Counted from the stretch's first letter, positions 1 to 8,079 are shown. The stretch is DNA of 21,384 bases from DASPJR01 sp035628505 (GCA_035628505.1 DASPJR010000146.1:1-21384); one strand, 5' to 3'. Numbers and translations: made by a program. Notes: generated by a model from the sequence alone, not told the origin.

Positions 1-481
1 AAACCAGGTTCATGTGCTGATCGCTCACCTGGATCATGTAAAAGTTATCTTCGAAGCGGGGTACCACTTGCACGGCGCGTATGGCGGTCCCCGTTCCGAT
101 TGCTGTATGGCTGATAGAAAGCGTTAACAGTTCAGGGGGCGTGTCGTCCGGCACGCGAATGGTCATGCGCCAGCCATCTTCAGTGCCATGGTGAATCTTG
201 CCCCACGTCACGCTGCTGACGACGCATGTCCACGTTCGGAAGTCGTTTTTCACTGCAGCGCTCCAGCCAGTTGCAGCCAGACCCGCAGCGGCGCGCACTT
301 CAGCCTGGAACGTGCAACGAAGGCCTGGCCCCGTTTGCTGAAGCTCTGTGAAAGCAGGCGCGTGCTGCCGTGGCAGCCAGATGTCCGGCGCGGCGGCAAA
401 CAGCGTCTGCGAGGTAACGAGTATTACAAAGAACGTGATAGCAGCACCGTGTGGACGTCTGCTGGATATCTTAGCGTTCAT
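1..481 (-). CDS. Secreted metallophosphoesterase, N-terminal part (runs off the left edge)
   Basis: Reading leftward from an ATG at 479-481, the frame stays open to the window edge, giving about 160 codons with no stop. The first ~32 residues form a signal peptide: basic start (SSRRPH), hydrophobic core (AAITFFVILV) and an Ala-rich cleavage region (LFAAAP). A ~110-residue beta-type segment follows, and just before the edge comes FYMIQVSDQHM, which matches the first metal-binding motif (D-x-H) of calcineurin-like phosphoesterases. The other metal motifs would lie outside the window. A good ribosome site (AGGAGAGGGG in the sense direction) sits about 7 bases upstream. It is third in a same-strand series after the sigma factor and FecR genes, 104 bases after the latter, so it is probably in their operon. 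Family is moderately sure; substrate is unknown. Confidence 0.7.
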   Translation of the reverse strand, partial: MNAKISSRRPHGAAITFFVILVTSQTLFAAAPDIWLPRQHAPAFTELQQTGPGLRCTFQAEVRAAAGLAATGWSAAVKNDFRTWTCVVSSVTWGKIHHGTEDGWRMTIRVPDDTPPELLTLSISHTAIGTGTAIRAVQVVPRFEDNFYMIQVSDQHMNLV

Positions 482-585
482 GAATCACCCCTCTCCTGGG
501 AAAATTTTGACAATGCGGCACCTGCCACGAGCAGGAATGCGCGCGACGAAACTTGGCCCTGACGACTTTGAAAAACGTTTGTGCT

Positions 586-1947
586 TTACTTCTGCTGCTG
601 ACGCATTGCGGGCGGCTCCCCGACGCCACTCCACGGGCACCCAAATGCCCTGAATTCTGCAAAGCCCGAATGGCCGAAATTCAACTGGACGACACGTAGA
701 TAGCGGAACGCCTTTTTCACGCTTACTGCAGAGATCCATTCGCCGCGGCGAGGGAAGGGGTCGCCGGTGTGCTTCGCGAGCACTTCGTATTCGCTGCCGT
801 CGGCATTGTTGGATCCGCGAATTTCGATGTTTGCGCGCGCAAGGGGCTGATCGAAATTGTCCTGGCGCGAAACGAGCTCAATGCGTTCAACGAGGCAGCT
901 AACGCCCAGATCGACCTGCCACCATTCAGCTTGCGCGCGCTTGCCTGTCATATCCTGGCATGCCCACATCGTGTTCAGGTCGCCATCGTTTCCGAAATGT
1001 GTCGCCGCAAAGATCCGCCCGCGGCTGGTTGTTGTTTCGTAATTGCTGGAAGCGGTTGCTTCACGCCTGAGCGTAAGATTCTGCGGTTCTTTCGGAATGC
1101 GGCGAGATTCCAGGGCAATACCCGCCCCGGCCACGGCGAACTCACCTTCCGGAACATCGACAGATTTGTTGTCGGCACCTGTCAGCCGTACTTTGCCCTT
1201 TTGTACTTCCAGCCAGACGGACTGCGCCGTATGCGCCAGCGACAACTCAGTACCCAGCACTGTGGCGTGTCCGTGGGTTGTTGAAAACTCCATCGCTTTG
1301 CCGATCGGCTGCGCGGCCACGCTTGCTTTTAATGAACCACTGCGCAGCTCCAGGCGCTTGGCGCCATCTGCATTCACCAAGCGCACGGCCGTGTTCGGCA
1401 GGAGAGTCACCGCTGTGCCATCCGCATATCGGACACGGGCAGAACCTTGATCGACGTTAAGTGTATCTTCTGCGAACAAGGCCATGCCCGGCGCCGCACT
1501 GAGTTCAGCCCCGCCGCGCTGCAGACGTATGACGGCGCTTTCCAAATCCAGCGAGGCAAGCGAAGCGGGGGCGACTTGTTTCTGCGTAAAGAGATGAACT
1601 GCCAAGACGACGCACGCTGCCAGCGAGCCGACGATGAAAACCATGCTCGTCCAGGAAGTTTTTCTGCGCCTGTTTGCGACTTTCAGTGAGGGTTGGCGCG
1701 CACTGAATCGCCGTGAACTATGCTGAACTCCCGATTTGCGTTTAGCGGGTTCTGAGGCGAGCGCTTCACACAGTGCCAGACGCTGGTCGGCCAGTTCAAA
1801 CAGCTGCCGGCCGTACTCCGGATGGTCTTTCAAGAGCTGCTGCAGCGCCGCATGTTCCTCGGCGGGGAGCGTCCCGTCGACATACCGGCAGAGCAGTTCC
1901 TGGTGATCGCGATCTTCAGAAGTAGAACCAGGTTGGGAGTTGCTCAT
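586..1947 (-). CDS. FecR-domain transmembrane protein with C-terminal F5/8 type C (discoidin) domain
   Basis: A 453-residue single-pass membrane protein, probably the sensor or anti-sigma partner of the ECF factor before it. Residues ~14-60 resemble a truncated anti-sigma helical segment (H-x-x-L...YVDGTL) but lack a full zinc-binding set. A membrane helix lies at ~99-120. Residues ~150-270 are a FecR domain (DQGSARVRYADGTAVTLLP; later ATVLGTELSL and GKVRLTG). Residues ~295-445 are a discoidin-like F5/8 type C domain (ATASSNYE; WWQVDLG; RIELVSRQDN; FRYLRVVQL), which in this family binds carbohydrate. The start is the ATG at 1945-1947, whose bases overlap the sigma gene's TGA as ATGA, with AAGGAAG about 9-10 bases upstream. 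A TTG eight codons earlier is less likely. The overlap implies translational coupling. FecR-like regulators relay an outside signal to a sigma factor; the ligand here is inferred to be a glycan. Confidence 0.85.
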   Translation of the reverse strand: MSNSQPGSTSEDRDHQELLCRYVDGTLPAEEHAALQQLLKDHPEYGRQLFELADQRLALCEALASEPAKRKSGVQHSSRRFSARQPSLKVANRRRKTSWTSMVFIVGSLAACVVLAVHLFTQKQVAPASLASLDLESAVIRLQRGGAELSAAPGMALFAEDTLNVDQGSARVRYADGTAVTLLPNTAVRLVNADGAKRLELRSGSLKASVAAQPIGKAMEFSTTHGHATVLGTELSLAHTAQSVWLEVQKGKVRLTGADNKSVDVPEGEFAVAGAGIALESRRIPKEPQNLTLRREATASSNYETTTSRGRIFAATHFGNDGDLNTMWACQDMTGKRAQAEWWQVDLGVSCLVERIELVSRQDNFDQPLARANIEIRGSNNADGSEYEVLAKHTGDPFPRRGEWISAVSVKKAFRYLRVVQLNFGHSGFAEFRAFGCPWSGVGEPPAMRQQQK

Positions 1948-2471
1948 TGGCCCAGCTTCCTTTTCAGGCAATCAGACAGCGAGACTCGCGCGCGAAAGAC
2001 TGTCACATGCACGGCGACTTCAGACATCGACTCCTGCACGCCGACGTCCTGCGCGCTGCAATCGCGCACATAACGGTCTTCCAGTATTCGCCGGGCTTTT
2101 TCTGTCAGATGTGCCAGGCATTCGCGCAATGCTTTGATTCGCCGTTCGGACCATTCTGAATCGAGCAGTTTATCTGTCGCCTCGATAGCGGCCTGTTCCA
2201 TGCGTTCGAAGGCGTCGCCCATAAGCACCGGTTGGCGTTTCGTTGATTCAAAATGGCGCTTCACGCAGTTGCGAGCTATTCCGCGCAGCCACGCCGAAAA
2301 GCAGGTCCCGCGCTGGAACGACTCGCGTTTTTCGAGAGCGATTCGAAACGTTTCCTGAATGATGTCTTCGACCGCGTCCGGCTTGCCACAGGCCGCGAGG
2401 ACATACGCCGAAAGCCATCGACGGTTCTGCTCGATTGCCGCGTACGACCAGTCGTCCATCAACTCAGGCAT
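1944..2471 (-). CDS. ECF-type RNA polymerase sigma factor
   Basis: This 175-residue protein has the usual length and two-domain layout of extracytoplasmic-function sigma factors. Region 2 at ~30-80 contains DIIQETFRIALEKRESF and FSAWLRGIARNCVKRH, the core-binding and -10-recognition helices. Region 4 at ~125-170 contains CLAHLTEKARRILEDRYV followed by a degenerate helix-turn-helix (VGVQESMSEVAVHVTVFRARVSL). Its ATG at 2469-2471 has a near-perfect ribosome site, GGAGGAG, five bases upstream. A TTATAC about 25 bases further up could be a -10 box, but no convincing -35 accompanies it. The gene leads an operon with the FecR/discoidin gene (ATGA overlap) and the phosphoesterase. It probably transcribes surface or glycan-related genes and perhaps itself; the targets cannot be read from this window. 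Confidence 0.88.
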   Translation of the reverse strand: MPELMDDWSYAAIEQNRRWLSAYVLAACGKPDAVEDIIQETFRIALEKRESFQRGTCFSAWLRGIARNCVKRHFESTKRQPVLMGDAFERMEQAAIEATDKLLDSEWSERRIKALRECLAHLTEKARRILEDRYVRDCSAQDVGVQESMSEVAVHVTVFRARVSLSDCLKRKLGQ

Positions 2472-2735
2472 AACTCCTCCGGGAGATCGTATAACAATCC
2501 GTCCTGCGCCAAAAAATTACAGAGATTCACACAAAAATTTGAAAACCCGGCTGCAAAAGGGGCTGCGAGTTTCTCTTATCTGATCCCGGGAACACACGAG
2601 CCCGGTGATTTGGCGTGTTCGTTGCGCAGCGCAGGCTAATGTGCGCGTTGTGCGTTTTTGTCGTAGCATTACGCATCGCTTTGGTGTTATTCTAGTTAGA
2701 CTCACAGGATTGCACATGCGAACTTGCCTTTGGAC

Positions 2736-2742
2736 GAGGAGG
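2736..2742 (+). promoter_or_regulatory. Ribosome binding site fixing the start of the 2748 gene
   Basis: GAGGAGG lies five bases before the ATG at 2748. It supports that ATG over an in-frame TTG at 2724, which has no such site. Confidence 0.75.
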
Positions 2743-2747
2743 CATTG

Positions 2748-3917
2748 ATGCAGATCTATTATTGCGAAGGCTGCGAGTTACGCATCGATGAATCCGAATT
2801 CTCTGCCGAATCTGTGGTCAAACATGAGGAGAAGGTCTATTGTTCGCGCTGCGCTGCGGCCAAGGGCTTAAAGAAAAGCAGCTCGAAATCTTCACGTGTT
2901 AACATTCCTGCCTACAAGAAATCAGCCAGCGGCCGCTTTCCCGCGCTCGCAGCATCGCCAGTGACAGCCGCTTCCGTCGATGCGCGCACCGCCCCTCATA
3001 TCAAGCGGCGCTGGAAATCTAAAGAGACGCTGAGCGTTGGATTGATAATCAGCGCCGTCGCGATGGCATTGTTCGTCGTTAATCTCATTTCGATGTCAAA
3101 TCGTGCCGAGCCGGACACGAAGACTTCACCCGCGGCTGCTGTGAACGGCGCTGGTTCTCCAGCCAAACCAGCCGGACAGCCGTCATCGTCTGCCGCAGGA
3201 GCAGAACGCCTGCCGCCAGGCACATCTGCCCCCGTAGAGCCTGCATCGAAAGTTCCTCCGGCGACGAAAGATCCTGGCACACTCATCCAGAACGAGCTTG
3301 CGCAGAAAAATCTCGATGCTGCCAAAGCCTGGTGGAAGGAGAACCCACACGACCCGTGGGGCTATAAAGAAAAGCTCAATACCATCGCGAGCGCTTACCG
3401 GACTGCGCCGGCCGGCGAAGAAGCAGCGCGGATTATTTCAGAACTGGCGATCAAAGGCGAGCCGGAGGATTCTCCTCTGTGGCACCGTTTCTGGAAGATC
3501 GGTGGGCCTGATGGAAAACTGGGTTCGCATGGCCGCTCAATTATGCACGCGACACTGGATGGCAGGGAAGCCGTGCTCGAGACGCATCCTCCTGCGCTCA
3601 AACAGCCATTGTTGATCGAACGCACGATAAAAGTCCCGCAGAGCCGGCCGTACCTCGAATTCTCAGTTCGGGCGCATGCCAATCGTGGCGTGAAGATCGA
3701 GGTCGAGATTTCCGGTCAAAAAGTCCATGAAGAAGAAGTCAACGGTCATACCTGGCTGCGACGCAGCCTCGACGTTTCAGCGTTTAAAGGCAAAGAGGTT
3801 CATGTGCTTATCAAGCATTGGCCCACCGGTTGGAATGAGGAATACGCGTACTGGACGTCGCCCCGGCTCGTAAGTAAGCCCAGCAATGCAGCGATCTCAG
3901 GCCCAAACGTTAAGTAG
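2748..3917 (+). CDS. Zinc ribbon-transmembrane protein with C-terminal beta domain (unknown function)
   Basis: A 389-residue protein I cannot name. It starts with a four-cysteine zinc ribbon (C6-x-x-C9 ... C32-x-x-C35, opening YYCEGC), then a basic linker and one membrane helix at ~95-115 (VGLIISAVAMALFVV). A Pro/Ala/Ser-rich extracytoplasmic spacer reaches ~185, and a helical stretch (ELAQKNLDAAKAWW) follows. The end, ~250-380, looks like a carbohydrate-binding-type beta sandwich (YLEFSVRAHANRGVKIEVE; HTWLRRSLDVSAFKGKEVHV). With the N-terminus inside, the ribbon is cytoplasmic and the C-terminal part outside. The start region closely resembles that of the gene at 11314-13188, so the two are probably paralogues. 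It is divergent from the sigma gene with 276 bases between, and could be controlled by it. Nothing catalytic is visible. Confidence 0.72.
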   Translation: MQIYYCEGCELRIDESEFSAESVVKHEEKVYCSRCAAAKGLKKSSSKSSRVNIPAYKKSASGRFPALAASPVTAASVDARTAPHIKRRWKSKETLSVGLIISAVAMALFVVNLISMSNRAEPDTKTSPAAAVNGAGSPAKPAGQPSSSAAGAERLPPGTSAPVEPASKVPPATKDPGTLIQNELAQKNLDAAKAWWKENPHDPWGYKEKLNTIASAYRTAPAGEEAARIISELAIKGEPEDSPLWHRFWKIGGPDGKLGSHGRSIMHATLDGREAVLETHPPALKQPLLIERTIKVPQSRPYLEFSVRAHANRGVKIEVEISGQKVHEEEVNGHTWLRRSLDVSAFKGKEVHVLIKHWPTGWNEEYAYWTSPRLVSKPSNAAISGPNVK

Positions 3918-4268
3918 CTGGGACAGGCTGCTCAGTCCGCCATGTAAAGGGTAATCTTTCTGTTGTGCAGCCAGCGTCAGGAGCGCCATGCACCTTTTCA
4001 GCTCACTCCCGCCACGGACAGGCTTTCTCGGCTGCGCCAGCGGCTTTAGCGATTATAGGCGAAATGCACAATTGTACGGAAATTCGCTCTTTCAGTTCAA
4101 CGCTGAGCACGGTAAAACTGTAAATTCAATGCAAAGAATGTGCGAAACGGACAGACCGGCGGTGCCACTGGCGATCTACGTTCGTAAAAAGAGCGTCCAG
4201 GCCCGCAGTCGCAATTGAATCCGGAGGCCCGGTTGGAAGGACCTGCGAGACATTTAGGAGGAGCACCT
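3918..4268 (+). other. Intergenic leader of the VTC operon
   Basis: About 350 bases without a credible gene. A 76-codon frame at 3988-4218 resembles nothing and has no ribosome site. A weak promoter candidate is TTCAAC at 4096-4101, 17 bases, then TGTAAA at 4119-4124. It would give a ~140-base leader before the polymerase gene. No riboswitch or terminator hairpin was recognised. Confidence 0.3.
4256..4263 (+). promoter_or_regulatory. Strong ribosome binding site for a TTG start
   Basis: AGGAGGAG lies exactly five bases before a TTG at 4269. It decides the start of the VTC-domain gene, placing it 18 codons inside the longest open frame, which would begin at another TTG (4215) with no comparable site. 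Confidence 0.75.
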
Positions 4269-5078
4269 TTGCATTCGAGCACCTGCCCCATCTCGGCCCC
4301 GACTAATGAACTAGTCGAGACCGCAAGGTCCCCTGGACTCCGGACCGGCATCGCTTTCGAGTTAAAATTCGAACTTTCATTGGCTGACGTTCTTCGAATG
4401 AAGGCTTGGGCCCGCCGCCACTTGCACACGGACCCGCATGGGGTGGACGGCTGCTACCGTGTCACGTCGGTATACTGCGACACTCCCAGCTTCGACATTT
4501 ACCGTCGGGTGGCAGGATACCGAGGCAGCAAACTGCGCCTACGCCGATACGGCGATGCCCCCTTCGTCTTCCTGGAGCGAAAACTGAGAACCGGGGACCA
4601 GGTCCGTAAGCGCCGGGTCGAAGTCGCTCCCGAGGAGCTTCCGCTACTGGCGTCCTACATGGCGGGTGCGACTCCGCCGGCGGGTTGGGCGGCCACCTGG
4701 TTCCTGGACCGTGCGTTGAAGAAACGGTTCGCCCCTGTCTGCCGTGTCGCATATGATCGCACTGCGTTTTTCGGCATGGCAGGCGGCCAGAGCGTCCGCT
4801 TGACGATCGACGAGAACGTGATCGGAGTTCCTGCCCGGGGCTGGGAGGCGCAGCCGCTCTCAGAAGGGCTCGAACTCCTATCCGGCAGCGCGCTACTGGA
4901 GCTCAAGTTTCAGGACAGCATTCCGGAACTCTTCCGCGAACTGCTACCCGAATTGCCCGCCCAGACGGCGCGGGTCTCCAAGTATCGCCGCTGCATCCAG
5001 ATGTGCGGCTTGGCGCCGGCCGTCTCAACGCCCGGAGCCGAGCCGGGGAAAGTGTTGATCGACCCTCAGGAGCCGTAA
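4269..5078 (+). CDS. VTC-domain protein, predicted polyphosphate polymerase
   Basis: A 269-residue protein with the VTC fold of the triphosphate tunnel family. In yeast Vtc4 this fold makes polyphosphate from ATP. The tunnel-lining charged residues appear in order: E31-x-K33 (FELKFEL), YRVTSVYCDTPSF at 63-75, K88/R90/R92 (SKLRLRRYG), E103-R-K105 (FLERKLR), VAYDRTAFF, LTIDEN, LLELKF and finally VSKYRRCI. Length suits stand-alone bacterial members. No membrane helix or signal peptide is seen, so it is cytoplasmic, probably docked to the DUF4956 protein. The start is TTG 4269, chosen for the strong AGGAGGAG. First gene of a tight operon: the next start lies 5 bases after the stop. Fold assignment is strong; polymerase activity is inferred from the family, and another nucleotide or triphosphate substrate remains possible. 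Confidence 0.87.
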   Translation: MHSSTCPISAPTNELVETARSPGLRTGIAFELKFELSLADVLRMKAWARRHLHTDPHGVDGCYRVTSVYCDTPSFDIYRRVAGYRGSKLRLRRYGDAPFVFLERKLRTGDQVRKRRVEVAPEELPLLASYMAGATPPAGWAATWFLDRALKKRFAPVCRVAYDRTAFFGMAGGQSVRLTIDENVIGVPARGWEAQPLSEGLELLSGSALLELKFQDSIPELFRELLPELPAQTARVSKYRRCIQMCGLAPAVSTPGAEPGKVLIDPQEP

Positions 5079-5083
5079 AAAAG

Positions 5084-5752
5084 GTGGACTTTCTGACGCA
5101 GGTAGCAGGCGAGGGCGCACCGGTCGAGCTGACCGCACTGGCACTTCGTCTGGGGTCGGCGTTCGCGCTGGGTCTTCTGGCGGCCGGCGTTTACGCCGTC
5201 GCCTGCCGCTGGAGTGGTCGCAGGGCCGAGCCGTCCTTCCTGACAACACTTGTCCTGCTCTCGTTGCTGATCTCGCTGGTTACATTGGTTATTGGAAACA
5301 ACGTCGCACGAGCCTTCAGCCTGGTTGGAACGCTGGCAATTGTTCGATTTCGCACCGTTGTGGAGGACACCCGCGACACAGCATTCGTCATCTACTCGGT
5401 CGCCTGCGGGATGTGTGCTGGAAGCGGCTATATCCTTGGTCCGGTCGCCTGCGCACCGTTGGTCCTGACGGCAACCTGGCTGTTCGCCGGGCTCAACAAG
5501 ACCGGTGTTCTTCCCGACCGGCTGACTCTGCGCCTGTCGAGCGGGACGAGTGCCGATGGCCCTATCCGGCAGGCGCTCGACACGCATCTGCCGGCTCATC
5601 GTCTTCTGGGAGTGGATACGGCGCGCGGCGGCAGCGCATTCGATGCGACATACGCCGTAAAGCTTCCGCCGCCGCAAGACGTGTACGCCCTGGTCAAGCT
5701 GCTCAGCGCCATTGAAGGCGTCCAAGAGGTCGAGGTGAAATCCCAATGCTGA
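5084..5752 (+). CDS. DUF4956 multi-pass membrane protein
   Basis: A 222-residue integral membrane protein of the DUF4956 family. Helices lie at ~17-40 (LALRLGSAFALGLLAAGVYA), ~52-71 (FLTTLVLLSLLISLVTLVIG) and ~98-137 (probably two). They flank the family signature RAFSLVGTLAIVRFRT followed by VEDTRDTAFV. The last ~80 residues form a soluble tail ending in a ferredoxin-like stretch (DVYALVKLLSAIEGVQEVEV). I chose GTG 5084, five bases after the VTC stop, with AGGAG 11 bases upstream; earlier in-frame starts lie deep inside the VTC gene. Its stop overlaps the next start by seven bases. I know this family as a frequent neighbour of VTC-domain genes. A role as membrane anchor, channel or regulator for polyphosphate is inference only. 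Confidence 0.82.
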   Translation: MDFLTQVAGEGAPVELTALALRLGSAFALGLLAAGVYAVACRWSGRRAEPSFLTTLVLLSLLISLVTLVIGNNVARAFSLVGTLAIVRFRTVVEDTRDTAFVIYSVACGMCAGSGYILGPVACAPLVLTATWLFAGLNKTGVLPDRLTLRLSSGTSADGPIRQALDTHLPAHRLLGVDTARGGSAFDATYAVKLPPPQDVYALVKLLSAIEGVQEVEVKSQC

Positions 5753-8079
5753 CCACCATGCTCCGAATCCAGTGCCCGAGTTGCCAGACCGCCTACCAGG
5801 TGGATCCAGAGAAGCTTGGTAAGAAGCTGCGCTGCCGCAAATGCGAAGCAATTTGGAACCCCGCCGCGTCCGCCGCCGCCAAGGCGCCCACCGCGCCGAG
5901 CGGGGCGCAGCCCGCCCAGAAAAAGGCTCCCGCTGTGTCCGGCCCGGCACCGAAGAGTTCCCCGAAAAAGGCGGCTGCCGCGCACGTCGAGAAGCCGCAA
6001 CCGGTTCCGGCCGACGTGCCGAAGGTTCGCGCTAAGTCCGCGCGCCGCCCCTTGATGGCGGCAGCGTTCGCGGTCGTGGTTTTGGCCGGAATTGGCGTTG
6101 GTTTGACCTTGGCGGGTCGCGATGTAAGTAAGGCGGCGAGCCCGGCGGCCGCCGATACGCCTCAGACCGCCAAGCGTCCTGAACAGGAGAAGCGCGAGCC
6201 AGCCTCGGCAGGTCCCGAAAAGTCCCAAGTCGCCAAGCCTCAGGAAAAATCGAAGGGCGCCAGCGAGGCGGCGGCGGTAGTCTCGGAATCTGCTAAGGCG
6301 GCCAAGGCCCCGGCTTCCTCCAAGCCAGCCGCTGTGGTCGCCGAGACTTCTGAGCCGGCCAAAGCGGCCGCAAAGACGGGCGAGACGCCGAAGCCTCCAA
6401 AGGAGGCCAAGAAGGCGGCTGTTTCTCCTGAAGCACTGGAGGCCGATGCGTTCTTTAAGACTCCCCGGGTGGTGGAGCTTTCTCTCGAAATCGCCCCTGG
6501 AGACTACGAAGCGCTCAAGCGTGAGCCCCGCAAGTACGTCCGGGCGACGCTCAAGGAAGGCAACAAAGTCTGGAACAACGTCGCTGTACATCTGAAAGGT
6601 GCCGCCGGCAGCTTCAGGGGAATCGACGACAAGGCCGGCCTTACGATCAACATGGACAAGAATGTTGACGGCCAGCACTTCCACGGGATCGACAAGTTCC
6701 ACCTCAACAATTCCGTCCAGGACCCCAGCTACATTTCGGAGCTGATCTGCGGCGAGATCTTCCGCCAGGCTGGCGTGCCCACGTCCCGCTGCGCGCATGC
6801 GATCCTGACCCTGAACGGCAAGCTCAAGGGCTTTTTCGTACTCAAGGAAGGCTATGACGTCGCGTTTATCGAGAAGAACTTCGGAACCAAAAAAGGCAAT
6901 TTTTACGACGGTGGTTTTCTGCGCGACATCGATCAGCAGCTCCAGATTATTTCCCAGAAGGATGACGTCGCACCCTACAGCGAGCTCAAATCGCTGTGGA
7001 ATGCCGCCGCGCTGCCCGATCCCGCCGTTCGCTTCAAGGAACTGGAGCGACTGCTCGACGGCGACCGCTGGGTGAGCTACCTGGCGCTGGAAGTTCTGAT
7101 GCACGATTGGGACGGGTATCCCACGAACCGGAACAACTACCGCATTTACCATGATCCCAAGCGCGACAAGATCGTCTTTATACCGTCCGGAACAGACCAG
7201 ATGTTCGCAGACCTCAACTTCAACCTGCTGCCGAATTTCAACGGTGTCATTGCTAAAGCCTATGTCACGACTCCCGAGGGCCGCCAGCGCTACCTGAACC
7301 GCATGGACGAAATCCTCAAGACGCTCTGGAAGCCGGCGGAATGGAGCAAGCGCCTTGACGAAGTGGAAGCGGTGATTAAGCCGGCGCTGGCGAAGGTGGA
7401 TGCCGGTCACGCTCAGCACCTTTCCGGGCACATCGGCCGGTTCAAGAATGCCTTTGTGCAGCGTCAGCAGATCGCGTCGAAAAATCTGAACCGCTTCCTT
7501 AATCCCACACCGCCGAAGACGATCGCCGGCGGCCCCGGATTGCCGGACGACGGATTCCTCCGCAAGTACCTCTTCCTGGGTCCGGTCAGCGTGCAAGGGA
7601 CGCCTGGCGCGCAGGCCATTCATAAGGATCTGCTCGGAGGCGAAGCGGGCGTGAAGCCAGCCGTTGGAACCAAGACCAAGACGACCGGCGGCGAACTGGC
7701 CTGGAAGGCCTTTGAGGCACACGACGGCATGGTGGATTTCCACGCCGCCTCCGGCAAGCAGGCTGACTTCAGCGCCTGCTACCTGGCCGCCTACCTTGTC
7801 TGCGAGAAGGACTTCAAGGATCTGAAGCTGAAGATGGGCTCCGACGATCAGGGCAAGGTCTGGATCAACGGCAAGGACGTCCTCAAGTACGAGGGCGACC
7901 GCGGTGCCGCCCCCGACCAGGACAACGCCGACAACATTGTCTTGAATAAGGGCGTCAACACGCTGCTCTTCAAGGTGGTCAACGGGGCCGGCGGGTTCCA
8001 GGGCATTCTTCGCTTTACCCATCCTGACGGTACGCCCTTCATGGATGCCCGCCTGAGCCTGAGCCCGGACGGCAAGTAG
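5746..8079 (+). CDS. Zinc ribbon-TM-CotH kinase-like protein
   Basis: A 777-residue protein. Residues 1-40 are an MJ0042-type zinc ribbon (C10, C13, C30, C33; opening MLRIQCPSCQTAY). One membrane helix lies at ~102-124, then an Ala/Lys/Pro-rich spacer to ~230. Residues ~242-590 are a CotH-type kinase domain: VVELSLEIAPGDYEALK, VAVHLKGAAGSF, KFHLNN, LKGFFVLKEGYD, D454-WDGYPTNRNNY and IPSGTDQMF at 479-487. The usual IPWDxD motif is here P-S-G-T-D484, keeping only the second aspartate, a variant I believe occurs in related CotH proteins. Residues ~600-770 form a PA14/CBM-like beta domain (LKMGSDDQGKVWINGKDV; VNTLLFKVVNG). The ATG at 5746 overlaps the DUF4956 stop; a second ATG at 5758 is possible but lacks a ribosome site. 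CotH of Bacillus is an atypical spore-coat protein kinase. Here the domain would face outward, so its donor and target are open. Confidence 0.84.
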   Translation: MLTTMLRIQCPSCQTAYQVDPEKLGKKLRCRKCEAIWNPAASAAAKAPTAPSGAQPAQKKAPAVSGPAPKSSPKKAAAAHVEKPQPVPADVPKVRAKSARRPLMAAAFAVVVLAGIGVGLTLAGRDVSKAASPAAADTPQTAKRPEQEKREPASAGPEKSQVAKPQEKSKGASEAAAVVSESAKAAKAPASSKPAAVVAETSEPAKAAAKTGETPKPPKEAKKAAVSPEALEADAFFKTPRVVELSLEIAPGDYEALKREPRKYVRATLKEGNKVWNNVAVHLKGAAGSFRGIDDKAGLTINMDKNVDGQHFHGIDKFHLNNSVQDPSYISELICGEIFRQAGVPTSRCAHAILTLNGKLKGFFVLKEGYDVAFIEKNFGTKKGNFYDGGFLRDIDQQLQIISQKDDVAPYSELKSLWNAAALPDPAVRFKELERLLDGDRWVSYLALEVLMHDWDGYPTNRNNYRIYHDPKRDKIVFIPSGTDQMFADLNFNLLPNFNGVIAKAYVTTPEGRQRYLNRMDEILKTLWKPAEWSKRLDEVEAVIKPALAKVDAGHAQHLSGHIGRFKNAFVQRQQIASKNLNRFLNPTPPKTIAGGPGLPDDGFLRKYLFLGPVSVQGTPGAQAIHKDLLGGEAGVKPAVGTKTKTTGGELAWKAFEAHDGMVDFHAASGKQADFSACYLAAYLVCEKDFKDLKLKMGSDDQGKVWINGKDVLKYEGDRGAAPDQDNADNIVLNKGVNTLLFKVVNGAGGFQGILRFTHPDGTPFMDARLSLSPDGK

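Noticed and set aside
3988..4218. A 76-codon plus-strand frame before the VTC gene
   Set aside because: No ribosome site and no recognisable protein features.
5596..8022. An 808-codon open frame antisense to the CotH gene
   Set aside because: Repetitive Arg/Gly/Leu composition, no recognisable domain, and it lies opposite a gene with clear domains; a by-product of GC-rich codon use.
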